NCBI RefSeq assembly: GCF_963583255.1
Contig: NC_084813.1
Location: 3,101,001 to 3,165,000 of the forward strand
DNA from: Pyrus communis
Lineage: Eukaryota; Streptophyta; Magnoliopsida; Rosales; Rosaceae
Length of the DNA stretch: 64,000 nucleotides
Direction: 5' to 3'
The notes below the pieces were generated by a model that made no database searches, had not been told where the DNA came from, and worked only from the letters and a program-made list of their open reading frames with translations. The position numbers were made by a program, and so were the translations under genes. This document shows positions 30,101 to 43,904 of this stretch, piece by piece. Every line of letters starts with the position of its first letter. Position 1 is the stretch's first letter.

Positions 30101-33100
30101 CAATTATGGAAAAGTTAATCATCCAATTGTTGAGATGTTATTTTCTTACAGTTCTAAGAGGTGTAACTGCAGTGATTCGGGTAATGGTTGAAGGGGGACC
30201 CATCCCAGTCTTACTGCTATCCTTCCAACATTTGTGTCAACCTTTATGGAGCAAAAAGAAACAATTTTCTTATATTGTAAGATGTTCCCGGACTATCATA
30301 GGAAATTTGCTAAATTGTGCCACACAATTGTTACTGGGAAAGCAAGGTGGTGAAGTGTTAAAAGCCGGATGCACTCCACACTTTTCAAGCCCAATCCTCG
30401 TATGCTTAATAGATAATCCCTGCAGAATAAGCATATGTGATAACTAATTAACTATATACAAAATATACGGATGCACTGCAGTCCATTGTTCATCATTTGG
30501 ATAGCCTTGTGCATAAAAGGGGCAGTTGTAATGTTATAGAAGAAAATGAATTAGTTGGAATGACTGACTTTGCTTTATCAGGGGGAACATCTCTTAACCA
30601 TTCCAGATTGATGCTTTCATGTTCTCTAACCAGTCGCTTTAGGAATTCCTACAAACATTTTGCAATCACTGTTAACCTGTCCAGTGATGTTATCTTGGGG
30701 CAAATTAACTTAACAAACATGAGGTCTTTAGACTGAACACTAATAGAAGAAAACCTGCATTCGTTCCGCTAGCAAGTTGTTCATCCCTCGCTCCTTGATT
30801 GCATCAGATATTTCTTTGACATTAGCATTTATGAGTGCTTTATAGTCCAGAGAGTCCATTGTATCTCTATTTCTTTCTGTTTTCCTACCATTGGCTTGTG
30901 CTTGCTTTCTCAAAATGTCCCAGTCAACTGCATTATTTTTCTTGCCCTCATCAGCCTTTCCTATTTTTCCTTTTGGAGTTTTACTTTCCTTTTCTGCCTT
31001 TTGGATTTTTTGTACCTGTAAATTGGAATCAACCGATTGATTTTCAATGTACATTTGGTTATTTGCTACAGAGATGCTATCAAAGACATTGAAAGATTTT
31101 CTATTGAGCTCACTGACATTTTGGACATACTGCTCGCTACCAAACTTATTTCGCAGAAGTGGTTCAGTATGTTTTACAGGCTCTGTAGCTAATGTATTTT
31201 CTGATTGGAAGGTTAGGTTTCCCACACATTGGTGACTGTATTGGGAAGGTTGATCATCTCCCATGCTTGACCTTGGTTCAGAATTCGCTTGCTGGTCTGT
31301 CGAGTGCTCTTTGAAAGATGGATACGGGTCCTCTGTTATATTCTGTTGCATGGAGGAATTAATGACACTTCCTGACAGTTCTTCAGTTTTTAAGCTCTTG
31401 TAATTTTCTTCGTGTTCAATATTAAACCTGGAAGCAGTTGAAGGCCAAGAGGATATGCTTTCCTCACTGAAATTTCCAAATCTCCATAGCTCTGGTTCTC
31501 CAGAATCTGGGTACATGTGAAACTGATTGTTGCTGGAAGGAGCAACTGGTAGTTGCATTTTTTTATAGTCAAGATTGATTGAATCCTTGAAGGAAGTGCC
31601 ATTGAGATGATGGGTTCTGTCTGATCGTCCCTTTAGCTGTGCATATTTAATATGCCCATTCTTGGATCCGTCATTTGACAGTGAACTTCCATTTACTTGA
31701 TTGTAAACGTCTCGCAACTTGGTTGCTTTCTCCATCTGTTGACGTGTTGAAAGGGAAACATAAATCTTCTTGGGTTGGCACCCAGTGATAGGATCTTCTG
31801 TTTCTGAGTTGGAGCCCGAGTACAAATTGATTCCTGCAGCGCCTTGAGTGACTGAGGATTCAAAAGAATCTTGAGATGATACAAATTCTTCCTCCAAACA
31901 TTGACTCTGTGCCTCCACTAAGTTCCTTTCTGTCCCTGAGGTCTCACTGCCTCTCTGGTTATCTTCAGATTCATGGAGTGTCCTAGAAATCGGGTGATAG
32001 ATTGGCTGACTTGACATATCTTTATGCCATTTGGTGACATCATCTGGACCTGTCATGCGAACTGCTGGTTCTTTTACAAATATGTTTGTCCCAACCTTCT
32101 GTTGAGCTTCGTGATTGCTTGACTTAAGCGGAAATTGTGCAGCCAAAGACATGAAGGCAGAGCTACAAAGGTTAAAGGAACAAAAAGAATACTGTTCACT
32201 TCAAGACATTCATGTATGGGAAATCTGGTTGTATATACATGCTAAAGTTGTGAACGTACCTTGATAGATGGTCTGAAACATTCTGAGTAAGGAAAACTCC
32301 AATCACTGAGTCAACAACTGATCCCTTCCATTTTGAAAAACGTCTGTCTCCTGTATAGATTAATTTTATCAAAGGTTCTGCATGTTCCCTTTGAAGTACC
32401 CATCAACTAATTGGAGAAAATTATAATGAATTATGTCTTTATGGTACATGAGAAGAAAAAGTACTTCTTATCCGTTGTCTAATTGAGAGAAATACAAATT
32501 GTGCAATCTTTAACAATGAAAAACTTCTTTGCAAAAAATGGCATCAGCTTGGTTTATATATGTTTCATATGTAGTCAAGTGAGATTGAGCTTAATTTTTC
32601 CATATTGAATATAAAATTGAAACTTTGTGGATTCTTGACATAGGTGAAAATGTATTTTGTGCTGCAGATTGCCACTAAAGTAGTTTATGTGAGCCAGAAA
32701 ATTTGCTGCTTTAGGAGAAAAGGAAACGTGGGTCAGCCTAGCAAGTGGTATGAAATTTAAGACATTCATATCTTTGTTTTGATGTGTGTGTGTGTGTGTG
32801 TGTGTATATACCATTGTTGAGATCATTTAAGATTTTCTGCTAGATAGAACCTCACTGCATATTTATCAAAATTTTACCGACCATCAACTCTGATAAATAG
32901 GTTACGGTTCACTGGTTTAACCATTTGGTCAAGGCTGCGCTGGTCTTCTGGATAATTTACTAAACATTTTTTTTTAGTAGATTTTCAAATTGACTTGGAA
33001 AAATATGTATTTGCCAACATAACAATGCTATTTCTTTTTATTCATATTTTGGTCATTTTTGCACTTGAATTCTTCCTAGTCAGTCATTTTTGATGCAATG

Positions 33101-36100
33101 AAAAGGCTTTTGTATTAATCATTGTTTATAATGGAGTATAGATTAAGAAAGGGCTACATCAAGTGCTTAGAGCTGATTAATTTACAGTACATATTCACTC
33201 AATTACAAAATAAGGGCCTAGACTTACGCAATTGTGTGTTACTATTGTGTTGAATAGTATTGTATCTTCTCTAAAGCTATTGTTTCTCAAGACGTCTATG
33301 TAATCAAAAGACCTTTTAATCCCTAAAATGTCAGTCTTCTATTACCTTCTCATTATTTCAGGTGTGATTGTGTGAAAAACCCTTCTTTTTTCACCCAAAA
33401 AAAAAAATGAAAAAGAAAGAGAAAAGAATAAAAAGAAGGAAGTACATGTTTTTTTTCTAGCATACTAGGTGGGTGGCTTAACTTGCAGTTCACACAGTTG
33501 GACAGGCACTACAGTATAGTAATGAATCTAAGGATGATCGTCCTCTTTAGTTCAGAGCTTCAATATTTAATAATACTTTGCAATTAAATCTGTTAAAGAG
33601 CTTTCAAGCATGTAGACGGCAATGTTGAAGTTATAATTTTTTTAACATCTGCAACATGGTAGTTCATGACATTACAATTTAGGAATAAAATATAAGTTAT
33701 TGTACCTTGAACAAGATGCATGCGTGCAATGAATGATTCAACTCGGCCTTGGAAAACCTTTCTTTCCTCTTCCCAATTCTTTTCCTTTTTCTTATCATTT
33801 CCTTCAATGCCTCCGCTTCCTTCCTTGCCCATCAAAAGATTCCATATCCTATTTGTTTCTGGGTCAAGCTCTACTTTAGGCCGTGGCTTACGTCTCTTGA
33901 TAAATCTTTCATAGGGAACAACTGCCCCATCTCCTTTGTACGGGACAAGGGCATTTTGCTCGTGCTCTAAAATTTTGCTGCATCTTCCATTGAGGTTCAG
34001 ATTATTAAACTCATGTATGATGTTATCTATTGATATAGTATGTCCTCTTACTGGAAACCCTGCATCAAAATCAAGAGTATGTCATTATTTGTGAGTTGAA
34101 AATAACTATTGTGATGATACATTTTTTTTAAGAGGTTTTTTATGTTAGAAGTACCGATTGCTTTTGAAGAAGGCTGCTGATAATTGTACGAGGCATCCTT
34201 CTCTTGCAGGACATTATCTATACCTGCCTGTGTGGGTCCCACAGTCTGCTTCATTTTTAACATGTTATCATGGTGAGTTCGAGATACCTGCTTGTTTCCT
34301 TGTTGAACGGATTTTTTGGGATATGATGAGGCTAGCTGGTTACAGGTTTCAATCGTGGAATGGGTGGAAAAACCAAGACCTTGGGTGAAATCGTGGCATG
34401 AATGTGATTTGGATGAGATCTGCGGATTTAGAAAATTATTCCCAGAAGCGATTGAGTAAGTGTATCTGTCACTCGTAAACTTGTCCATTCCTTTGTTCTG
34501 TCTATCCATGCTTTTGTTACTTTCAATGGAAGAACTCAATATCGTATGTTTCTTTGATGCGAATCCATTTGAGTTGACTTTATTTTGCCCTGTTCTTTCA
34601 AATTTTCCCAGACGCTTCTCAATTGGTGTAACTTCACAAGGCGTATTATAGATGCCCAAATACCCATTCTCGAATTTCTGTTTCTTATGACGTGGTGAAA
34701 AATCCTGGATTAGCATTCTCTGATGGCCATCCATTTGATATATCTCTTGGCAAGACAGTGAACTAGGTGGATGATTGGTAGAAAGATGTGTATGCTCCAC
34801 AGTTCGACAATACTCCCTCTTGGATCCCCTTACTTCAATTGGAAGGGAGAGGGAGAAGATCTTTAGTACCGAGTGAGAGTCACCCTGGGTAATATTTTCT
34901 TTCATCTGAAGGCTCTTACTACTTTTTGCTTGAATGACATCTTGACACATTCCTTCATCATGGCGAAGTTGCTGCAAGGGAGTGTATCCATCTCTGCATC
35001 TTCTCTGGCATAAATCATAATTCCCATTTTCTACATGTCTCCCCATAACATGCAAATTTTTCAGATGCATGTCTTTTGTTGTAGCAAGTAGGGATGCCGA
35101 TGGTTGCCTTTCTGGCAGGAATAAAAAGTTATTTGGCATAAGATTCATGGAAGAGGTACAGTTACTCATAGTTCCTGGAATCTGGTTCTCTACCATCAAT
35201 TCGTTCTGTAGGGCACCTTGCTTTGCTGGTCTGGCTTTTATACCCTGGTTAGTTACAGGGACAATAGGTGTCCCTTGAGAATCAAAATTCATCTTGATCC
35301 CTTGCTGCATCTCATCTTGTTGACCACCTGCTTTGCATTGGTTTTCATCCATGGTATTTTCCGAATCAAAATTTAGAGCTCTTCTGCATGATTTTGCACC
35401 TTTTCCAGCATTAGGGTCTATTGTCTCCATTATACCATTTGCCAGTGGACTTGGGGATTCCTTTTGAACATTCTTTCTTACGTACTTCCTCTTTGCTGGT
35501 TGGCTCTCCTTAGACTCTGTATTGCTTGGAGTTGTAGGCTTTGGTGTCCCTTTGGGTTTGCCTTCTCTGATTACTTTGGGCCTATGTTTTATTCGCTTTG
35601 ATGGTTGCTACTGCGGTGTCTTGTTTAGATCAGTCCCTCTGTCACCTTCCCTGTCAGAATCTTTGTTTCCCTTGTATGGTGTAGAAATTGCTGATGTTGA
35701 TGACTTCACAATGTTCTGCAAGAGTTCGTAACCATTTTTTTAAATTGCTTCATCTCCTATAGACATGGTTAGTTTCACCTGCTCATCTTTTTCCTTGCTA
35801 GAACCTTCCTCCATCAAGAATTTCAGTAATGCAGAAAGCTGGTCGTTCTCCAAATTCTTGTCCTCGTCTGTTGTGAATTGGTGTTGGCTGGTAACACATG
35901 AGGCAGCATCGGCTTCTATTGTTGGTAAGGAGTTTAGATCACAGCTTGACATGAATGGTACAGGGAAATCATCTGTGCAGAAAGCAGTTTTTCTGTCAAA
36001 TAATTTTAACAGTGAAGGGATTTTTGGCAATATATGGCCATTAAGAAATTGTCCACCGGAGTGAAATTCATCATGATTTCAAGACCATTTAGATGCAGTA

Positions 36101-37570
36101 TGACACACCCAAGTTATAAATGTTTCACCTTCATCAATTTGTGATTTTCCAATTGAAATTGAAATATTTTATGGATCACTTATATATATTGGTCTATTGC
36201 CTTAAGCCGTTGAATTGTGCAAAGGTAAATGTTTTAGGCTTTCAAGTACAATAAGCCACTAGATTTTGAGAGCCAACCACCACATCTAAGTTAAAGTGGG
36301 TAAACTTTACGGAGGTTAATACTAAGAATCACTATTATCTAATGGCATTCAAAAAGTGTTACGTTATTGCTTTGTTTTGCCCCTCTTTCCCCTGCTTTTC
36401 TTTTGTTTTTGGTTAACGTCATCCAACAGCGTCAAGTCTTTACTTTTAGGTAGTGTTTGGGTGCCAAAATGAAGTTGGTTAAGTGAAAAATAAAGATAAG
36501 ATACAAACAAGTTTAGTGCATATAGATCATTGGTTAAATATAAAAGATACTTGCAATTAAGTTGAAATTTCAAGACATGAAAGTTCCGCTTGGAAGTGCT
36601 CTCATCTATGACAATATTCCAAATATTTGAATCAGTTATTTGTCACGTAAGACTTTGATGGATTTGTGACACATTTCATGGAAATCTTTGTTTGCAGTGT
36701 ATGACACAGATATGAGAACCGAATAAAAATACTTACTCTGGCATATCTGGGACAAGCTGTCACCATAACTCAAAGGATTTGAATTTGAACTTGAGCAGTA
36801 ATTTTGGTCGCCAAATAACCAACGAACTGAGTTGGAATCTCTCTGACTGTTGTCAACTTGAGAAGGAAAATCCATAACCAACGATGTGCTCATCACCTTA
36901 CTTGAAGGATATGAACCATTGTTGCAATTTTGATTGGTTAGCAAGAAATGAGCCGAATCGATTCCTTGGTTTCTCAATTGAGGATGCAAATTGGGATATA
37001 GAAGTGTGTTCGCTGCTATGTCCACACTACTTGAAGGATACGAACCACTGTTGAAATTTTGGTTGGTTACCAAGAAACTATCCGAGTCGATTCCTTGGTT
37101 TCTCAATTGAGGATGCAACTTAGGAATTAGAGGTGTGTTCGCTGCTATGTCCACACTTCTGCTCGGGTTCCCGTTTGCAGAGGCAACATAAGCAGCATTA
37201 TCATGTAGTAACTGTTGTGTCAATGGATTATCTTTCCAACTTGCGCCTTCACCACAGAGCAACTGTGTCAATGGATTATCATTTGAATGTTCTCCCCCAG
37301 ACTACCATCATAACCACATCTATGTAGCTGACCATTCGGGCTAACAGCTTGAGTCACGCCATTGTAACTAGCCCCCACCGGTACATGCTCCCTCGTAATT
37401 CCAGTCAATTGTTGTTGCCGATTTCCTCCTTGATGGAGGTTCCCATAAAGGTTGACTGGGACCGGATGAGGCTTCACTGGAGTCGGCTTCTGTGGAGTCA
37501 CTGGAACCCAAGAATCCACGACCCGTAAATTGTCATCCCGGGGAATAAAAAATCCCCCTTCAAATTTCAT
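27139..37570 (-). pseudogene. DME: DEMETER/ROS1-family DNA glycosylase gene, about 20 exons, with coding lesions
   Basis: Exons by homology and splice sites: 37570-36737, about 36050-34155, 34059-33706, 32350-32260, 32162-30755, 30648-30569, 30419-30335, 30241-30150, 30074-30006, 29910-29874, 29787-29705, 29370-28936, 28711-28675, 28596-28539, 28438-28301, 28216-28151, 27971-27857, 27771-27733, 27254-27139. The family excises 5-methylcytosine for active demethylation. Seen: N-terminal DSWVPVTPQKPTP, the HhH-GPD core with catalytic Lys (30385-30383, GLKSVEC) and Asp (30238-30236, VDTNVGR), the 4Fe-4S motif C-x6-C-x2-C-x5-C (exon 29787-29705) and the C-terminal RTVYFGTSVSTIFKG domain. Lesions: a frame break near 37283, TAA at 35742-35740, TAG at 35610-35608 inside the conserved basic NKTPQ.QPSKRIKHRPKV block, and a phase misfit near 28309 leading to TAG in the next exon. 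The second exon's acceptor is unclear. It may be a recent pseudogene, or an N-terminally shortened form may be made. Confidence 0.78.
32784..32808. repeat. (TG)n microsatellite in an intron
   Basis: About twelve TG units followed by TATATA, inside the DME-like gene's intron between 32351 and 33705. Confidence 0.85.
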
Positions 37571-38099
37571 CCTTGATTGAGCCCCTACAATTCACAAGCC
37601 ATCCAAGTCTCTTTTGACTTGTCTCTTACATTAATGTCTCTATTAACACTCTCCCTGGTCTTCTTCTAATCAGATAACTTCAGCTGAAAACCGAAAAACG
37701 TCCAGTTTTCTTGTTTCTTATCCCCATTGCCGGAAACAACCGGTGCCAAAACGCCCAAATACTCCCTCCCACCTACCATGAATGCATAACACAATAAGTA
37801 TTCTATATATACCAGGAAATTGCTACGAATTACCGTATCGGCATTCAAATTCCGGCACGAAACACAACCGGAAATTTTCAGAGACCAAGTCTCCCACCTA
37901 ACATGCTAATTACAGAGAATATTCGATTTTCTGAAAAGTGAAAAGGCTTACAGTAATGGCAAAATGTATATGAGTGGAGGCAAAGGCGGCACCTCAGCTC
38001 TCTCCGATCCGGCGGTGAGACGACTGAGAGTCGTCGGAGCTTGGTCAGCCACAATGCCCGAATTTACAGTCAGTTTTCATTCAACAGTAGCGTAGGGGT

Positions 38100-38175
38100 T
38101 GTTGAGAGAGGATAGGAGAGGGGAAAAGAAGACAAGTCAGACAGACCATGTGAACTTTTATATTAAATGGAAACT
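38100..38175 (-). promoter_or_regulatory. probable core promoter of the DME-like gene
   Basis: The minus strand has AATATAAAAGTTCAC at about 38155-38169, a good TATA box. A CT-rich leader (TCTTTTCCCCTCTCCTATCC) follows. The ATG is about 590 bp downstream, which leaves room for a 5' untranslated exon and intron, common in this gene family. Confidence 0.5.
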
Positions 38176-40130
38176 TGGTTTGGGCACCTCCTGAATTTTA
38201 TAAGATGGGCGCCCGCCGTAAGTAGGGTAAAATGAATTCTTACGGAAAGTGCTTTTATGGTAGTTTGTTTCACCGGTTTAATTTAGTACAGTATATTTGT
38301 TGGGTTACTTGAATGACTGGTAAAACTGTAATAATTTAAACTGATGCTAACTCACCTATAGTTTAAGTAGCGAGAGAAGTTATGAACAAAAAAATATTGT
38401 CACGTTTGAGATCATGCTGAAGTTATTTAAAATATCTTTAAAAAAGATGTTAAAAGGTCAACGTCTACGATAATAGTAATCCAAAATAATATTAAAGTTT
38501 TCCGAAGTGTCAATTATTATGTGGTATGATATGAATTGACAGTAAAGGTAGTTGTTGTCAAATTTAACAACTTTAAATCCATTTTTAATTTATCAATAAA
38601 TGTTTTCTTATTACTTTTATAATTGTTTTTTGTTTTTTTTTTTTTGGTTGAGATTATTATTTTTTGTTTTAAAAATATTTATTACAATTATGAAAAGTAA
38701 ATAATAGCTTAAATTTGACATATTAAGTGAAGATGCTTTTAGGATTTATTTTCTGAAATCTATATATTTTTAGTAAAAAAACAATTGAATTCTAAGAAAA
38801 ACACTTGAAGTATTTCGTACAAGAAGTACATAACTGATATATCTTTCAAAATGCACTTCAAGTGCTTTAGAAATTACAAAAATACTTCTAAACAACCTAT
38901 TAGTGGTACAGAATCCATTATGTTAAAACCTTTGAAAAAACTTTTAAGAAAAAACATGTAATTCTGAAATCTCTACAGCAAACCTCCATTCAATATGCAC
39001 TTCAACATTTAGAAATTCGACTAGCTAATTTGCTTATCCAAATAAGAACAGAAATAATCATATTCCTAGCATTTTTGCAAACACTACTCGTGTGTGAATA
39101 GTGATGGAATTGTCGAAATGGAGGTAGAATAAGCATTCCTGAACATGGGAATGTTTCTTTTTTATTTTTTACCCATTGATAATATTTTTTTTTTTTATAA
39201 ATAAAAACACAACTAAAATTTTGAATTAAAAATTTAAAGGAAAATCAAGAGATAAAATAACCAAAAGTGTGCAAAGGGTGAAACGATGTGTGCAGAGCAA
39301 CTTCTGATTTGCTTACCATGATATTGGTGTTTAAAGTCGCTGAGTGACTTCTCACCATCATTCTGTCTTAATCATGGTTAACGCTAAGTTGTTACAAGTA
39401 AAACAAATTGGGTGCAATAGAAAAAACCTAATAACATGTGGGGAACATAAGTTAGTTCATCAGCGACACATTTAAGTAGTGATGGATGCAAGACTATATT
39501 CTCGTTGCATTCCAACAATGGCACATACATCGTCCAAATTCTTTTTCCAGCTTTTTAGATGAGACATTTCATCAAACACTTGGTCGACCCATACAATTGT
39601 GTATTTAGCATACATCTTCATCATCTAATGCCCTTTTAATTGTGTCTTTAGATCAATATTGTTATAATGAATAAAACAGAGTTAAATCATGCATGTACAA
39701 CAGTGTGACTCAAATTTAGATGATTAGGAAGAGGGAGAATTAATGGGCCTTTTATTATTTAAGAAAAATGATCAACTTTAAACTTTTTTCGAAATATGCT
39801 GACCTGTCTGGGAAGTAATTTTCCCACCCCCACATACCCTTAATTATTCCTAGTCGTTGGATTGAACAAGGTGTACAAGAGGTCAATGTGATTTAGCATT
39901 TGTGTTGTTTCACGAAGAAGGATTGAGGAAAATAAATTTTGAGGTAGGTTTGTCAAATGACCAAAAACTATATATTTCTTTTTAACCCAAAAGAAAACTT
40001 CATCAACTGCTCCCCTGCTTACAAAGTATTTGAATTGCAAAGAACAGAGGAAACGATAACCTAGTTTGTAAACTATTAGACCAAAACACATTACAGGAAC
40101 TAACAACGAAATGTATATTTTCTGTATAAT
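38176..40130. other. AT-rich intergenic stretch, nothing recognised
   Basis: No open frame with family resemblance, no terminal repeats and no RNA motif. The part nearest 40308 is probably the 3' untranslated region of the methyltransferase gene. Confidence 0.5.
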
Positions 40131-40308
40131 TTTTGCGTAACTCGCAGAAAACCCGACAGAAGAAACATCTTAAAACGAATCAGAGTGTTTCACGGTGTTC
40201 AAACAAACAAAAGAACTTGCAAAGTCAGACAGGCACTTTCTCGATGCGGGAACATAAATCCATTGACTGCATACAGCCATGTAACTACAACATGCAACGA
40301 TTAGTGTT

Positions 40309-43300
40309 TTAGTTCCGGAGAAATGCCACAGTGGCAACACGTGATCCTACGGATCCACCAAACATGAATGTCGGATACGTGCGGACATGACTAAGGTATT
40401 GAAACTTAGGAGGATCTTTGCGTGTTTCATGAACCTGCGTCGCATTTCTTTGATTGAAACTTTCCACTTCTTGCACCAATTCATCCTTTGTGCTGTTACA
40501 TGATGTGATCACCTGCAATGGTGTTCCCCAACAGCAATTGAAACATCCGGTAGTGTCGAAAGCAACAAAAACTTCTCAAAGAGAAATTTAAAGAGAAAAG
40601 AAAGAGAACAAAACCAAGCACTTTCAAAGTGAACAGGCAAGAAGCGCTAGGGTTCATAACAAAATATATTATCTATACTCTTCCTTTTAGCACTTGAAAA
40701 CACACCCTAAATGAAGGTAACTGCAATTTTAATTAACAAGTATTAGCCAAAGTGAAGATGCTTACTAATAATCCACCAGAAGCCACCAATCGTGAAACTG
40801 AATCCCAATAAATTACCCTGTATAAAAAATATGAATTAGCAATTCCAAACTCCACTTTCCTTCTATTTAATAACACCGAGCAATTAGATAGACTAAAGTC
40901 ACTAGACAAATCATTCACACAGAAACAGAGGAATTATCAATCAGAAAATAAATAAGAGTAATAATCGTAACAGAATGCTTGCAGCATAGCATACTATGCT
41001 GGCTTTTACCTTTTGTTAGAACCATCTGGATGCAATCCAATGGCATCCAAGGTTCCTTTGTCCACAACTAGTTGGAACTGCCTTTCCAACTTGGTCTCTA
41101 GAATATCATCAACCTAAAAAATAGTGACACAATTCATTTTACAATATTGTAGAAAGGAAGTATCAAAATAATAGCTTAACTACAAGCAACGATTTGGAAG
41201 ACATTAACAATTCGCTTCATACAACTTCGTTCACCGGAAATATACAGGCATAAGGATTATAGAAATCTAATAATTTTTTTCCGAAGACTAAACATACCAG
41301 AAAACATTGGTCAAAAGGAGAGGTATACCAAAAATTTAATGTTTGGCAATCCATCACGATCAGCAAGGCTTCGAGCAAGGTCAATCGCCCCTTCACTATA
41401 ATCAGTTCCTGTTAAATCAGAGAACCTGAACCCAAAACACCAGAATTTCATTCATTATGGTGTCTCTGACATTTAGAGAAACAATGGAAATTCACTCACC
41501 AAAGAACTTTCATGAAATCTTGGACTCAATTTTATTTACAACTCTCTGGCTCCCAGCACTTCTCAGCAACCCTCCAACAAGGGAGGCAAAAAAGGAAATT
41601 AAGCATTGAAATTGTATTTTTGGGAGGGTGAATTGGGGCCTAATAACCAATAATAATTACATAGGAATGATCCTGGAGCAAAACATTCCATTTAAATAAG
41701 ATTTTAAGATAGTTTCAATTGAAGAAAGAAGGTTTATGAGATTTTTAGATTAAATATTGGAAGGTTCTTTTAATTGACTTTAGCCAGTATGTTAACTTAT
41801 TAACAAATGTACTGAACACAAATAAAAAGGCCAAATGCACATTCTCAAAATATCATGCCCCCTTTAGGACGGAATTGACTCTTGGAGGATGAAGCATATC
41901 AAAATAACCAACCATATGAGTAAAGGAAGCCTGATTTAACAGCGGCAAAGGTGTCGTATGTGCAGTGGTGACAGTGATGGCACTTGAGAGTACGTAGGTT
42001 GGTGAAAAACTGATAGCAGACTTGTTCTAAATAAATAAAGGGATGAATTGATTGAGATCACAAAATTAGATTGGTTGAGTCAACATTCTGTCCACCTCCT
42101 GATCCTTCAAGTTTCTACATTTAAATCTTATAACTTATTATAAACTACAAATAAATATTTAAGGGTTTAAGGACATTTGCATTTGCACATTTCCATCAAG
42201 TTTGTTACCTATTTATCTTTGATAGTTATCTTTCTTCACTGCTACATCATTCTAAAGAATCTAAATGCATAAATCACTTTAACCAATTGGCACATACATA
42301 CTGAGACTCGCATCTATGGGCAACTTGTTAACCTTAAAGTTAAAACAAGATGTCTCCAGCCTAGACATTCCAATCTGATACAGGATTCACCTAGTTTGCA
42401 TTTTATTTGCTTCCATACAGGAATTCAATCTAATTCAGCATATAATACCAGACAAAGTTCAATGAATAAAAGAATACCCCTGCTTGGAAAGTTCTTGAAC
42501 AAGCAAACCATTGCCAGTCCCGATATCAAGTACACTCCAGCCTGAGAGATACTTATCACCTTGTTCCACAGTATCAGACTTATTATTATCAACATGATTT
42601 GGTGTGCGACCTTTAGAAATATCAATGCATAAGCTTTTGGCCCAAGAGGTGACCACTTCCATGACGTCAGCTCCAAACCTACAGAAATAGAGGACTGAAA
42701 TCATCAAACGCTCCACGCCTTACAGTATCTACTCACTTTAACACAAAGGGGAACTAAAATATGAATCCCTCACTACTCTGGATTTATAAAAGTAAGGAGT
42801 AAAGGTTGACAAACTCTGGTAAATCACTACAAAAAGTGACTTGCAGGGCTGGTAATATTTTAAATTCACCCCCTTTCATTTTATATAGTTGATATGAAAA
42901 GGATATCAATATTGTTAAGAAAGGTTTTTCTTCAATCTCCTCTCACTAATATGAATATCTTTTTCCTAAGGCTCTTCGAAAAGTGGCAACAAATGCATAT
43001 AACGTAATTAGTACCTAGTAAAAAATTAACCCATGTGATCTTCACAAGATAGTGTTTCACTAATTCTTAACAGTTTTGTAATTGTGGTTGTTAGCTAGTT
43101 AGAGACAGTTAGCTTAAACATATACAAGCTCATAATAATTCCTCTAGAATACCAGACTTTGTACGATTCATCTTCTCAAACAACACAAAAAGCTTTCTCC
43201 CTCTAATTTCTCTCTCTACCTTCAAGAGTTCTCTTTGATTCCGGATATTTCCTTGATGTTACCACTTAGCTGTTGTCTACAGTGCCCCAAAGCCAGAAGA

Positions 43301-43904
43301 AATGCATCACAAATTAATTTGCACAGTTGCGAAAAGCTTACCAAACTTCACCGGTATGACCATGTTCCCGAAAATTCGCCAACTCATCTGCATATGCAGC
43401 ATCCCAATAACTCTGAAGACCTAGCATTGATGTCACCCCTTCAGCATCTGGTTCCTCCTTGTCAGAACTGCAAGTACCACAATATCAATAAAAATACAAC
43501 AAGAAATAACTGTTCCTAAACTAATAGCCTATTAATTCTTCCTCGAAATTGAGAACTGCAAAAGCATAAATACAACAAGAAATTCAAAGATTTAGTCTTA
43601 ATAACTTAATTTTGCACTAATTAATTAATATTTTATTTACATATATTTTGCTGGAAACCAAATAGGAAGTGGAGGGGAGGGGAGCAAACCTGTATTCGGA
43701 GGGGGCACGGAGGTTAGCAGCTGAGAGGTCCTCGGCGGCGTCGGCGTGGCGCTGGTCGTCGTCGAGAGTGCTTCCATAATCACTCTTGATGGACCATGAG
43801 TCGGCGGCGACGGAGCGTTCATCGTCGGAGACGAGATCGGGCGGTGCGGCTCGGCTCTGCTGCGATATCTCCGAGTCATCTTGCCCCAATCGAAATCCTG
43901 CCAT
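40309..43904 (-). CDS. SAM-dependent protein-lysine methyltransferase, EEF1AKMT2/METTL10-like
   Basis: Seven exons join in frame with GT/AG sites: 43904-43690, 43467-43342, 42678-42478, 41425-41329, 41113-41010, 40817-40766 and 40512-40309. They total 999 bp, for a 332-residue protein. The N-terminus is acidic (VSDDERSVAADSWSIKSDYG). The catalytic part is a seven-beta-strand Rossmann fold: SAM-binding motif I VLDIGTGNGLLVQEL, GTDYSEGAIDLARSL, and a motif near IKFLVDDILETKL, VVDKGTLDAIGLHPDG. The C-terminus reads VRTYPTFMFGG. Animal and yeast relatives (METTL10, EFM4) trimethylate a lysine of elongation factor eEF1A; a close plant relative is the Arabidopsis AR401-type protein. No lesion was seen, so this is probably a working cytosolic housekeeping gene, and a useful single-copy anchor for placing the window. 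Confidence 0.88.

Noticed and set aside
34158..35278. Plus-strand ORFs within the DME-like gene
   Set aside because: Antisense shadows of a clear minus-strand exon with family homology and splice sites.
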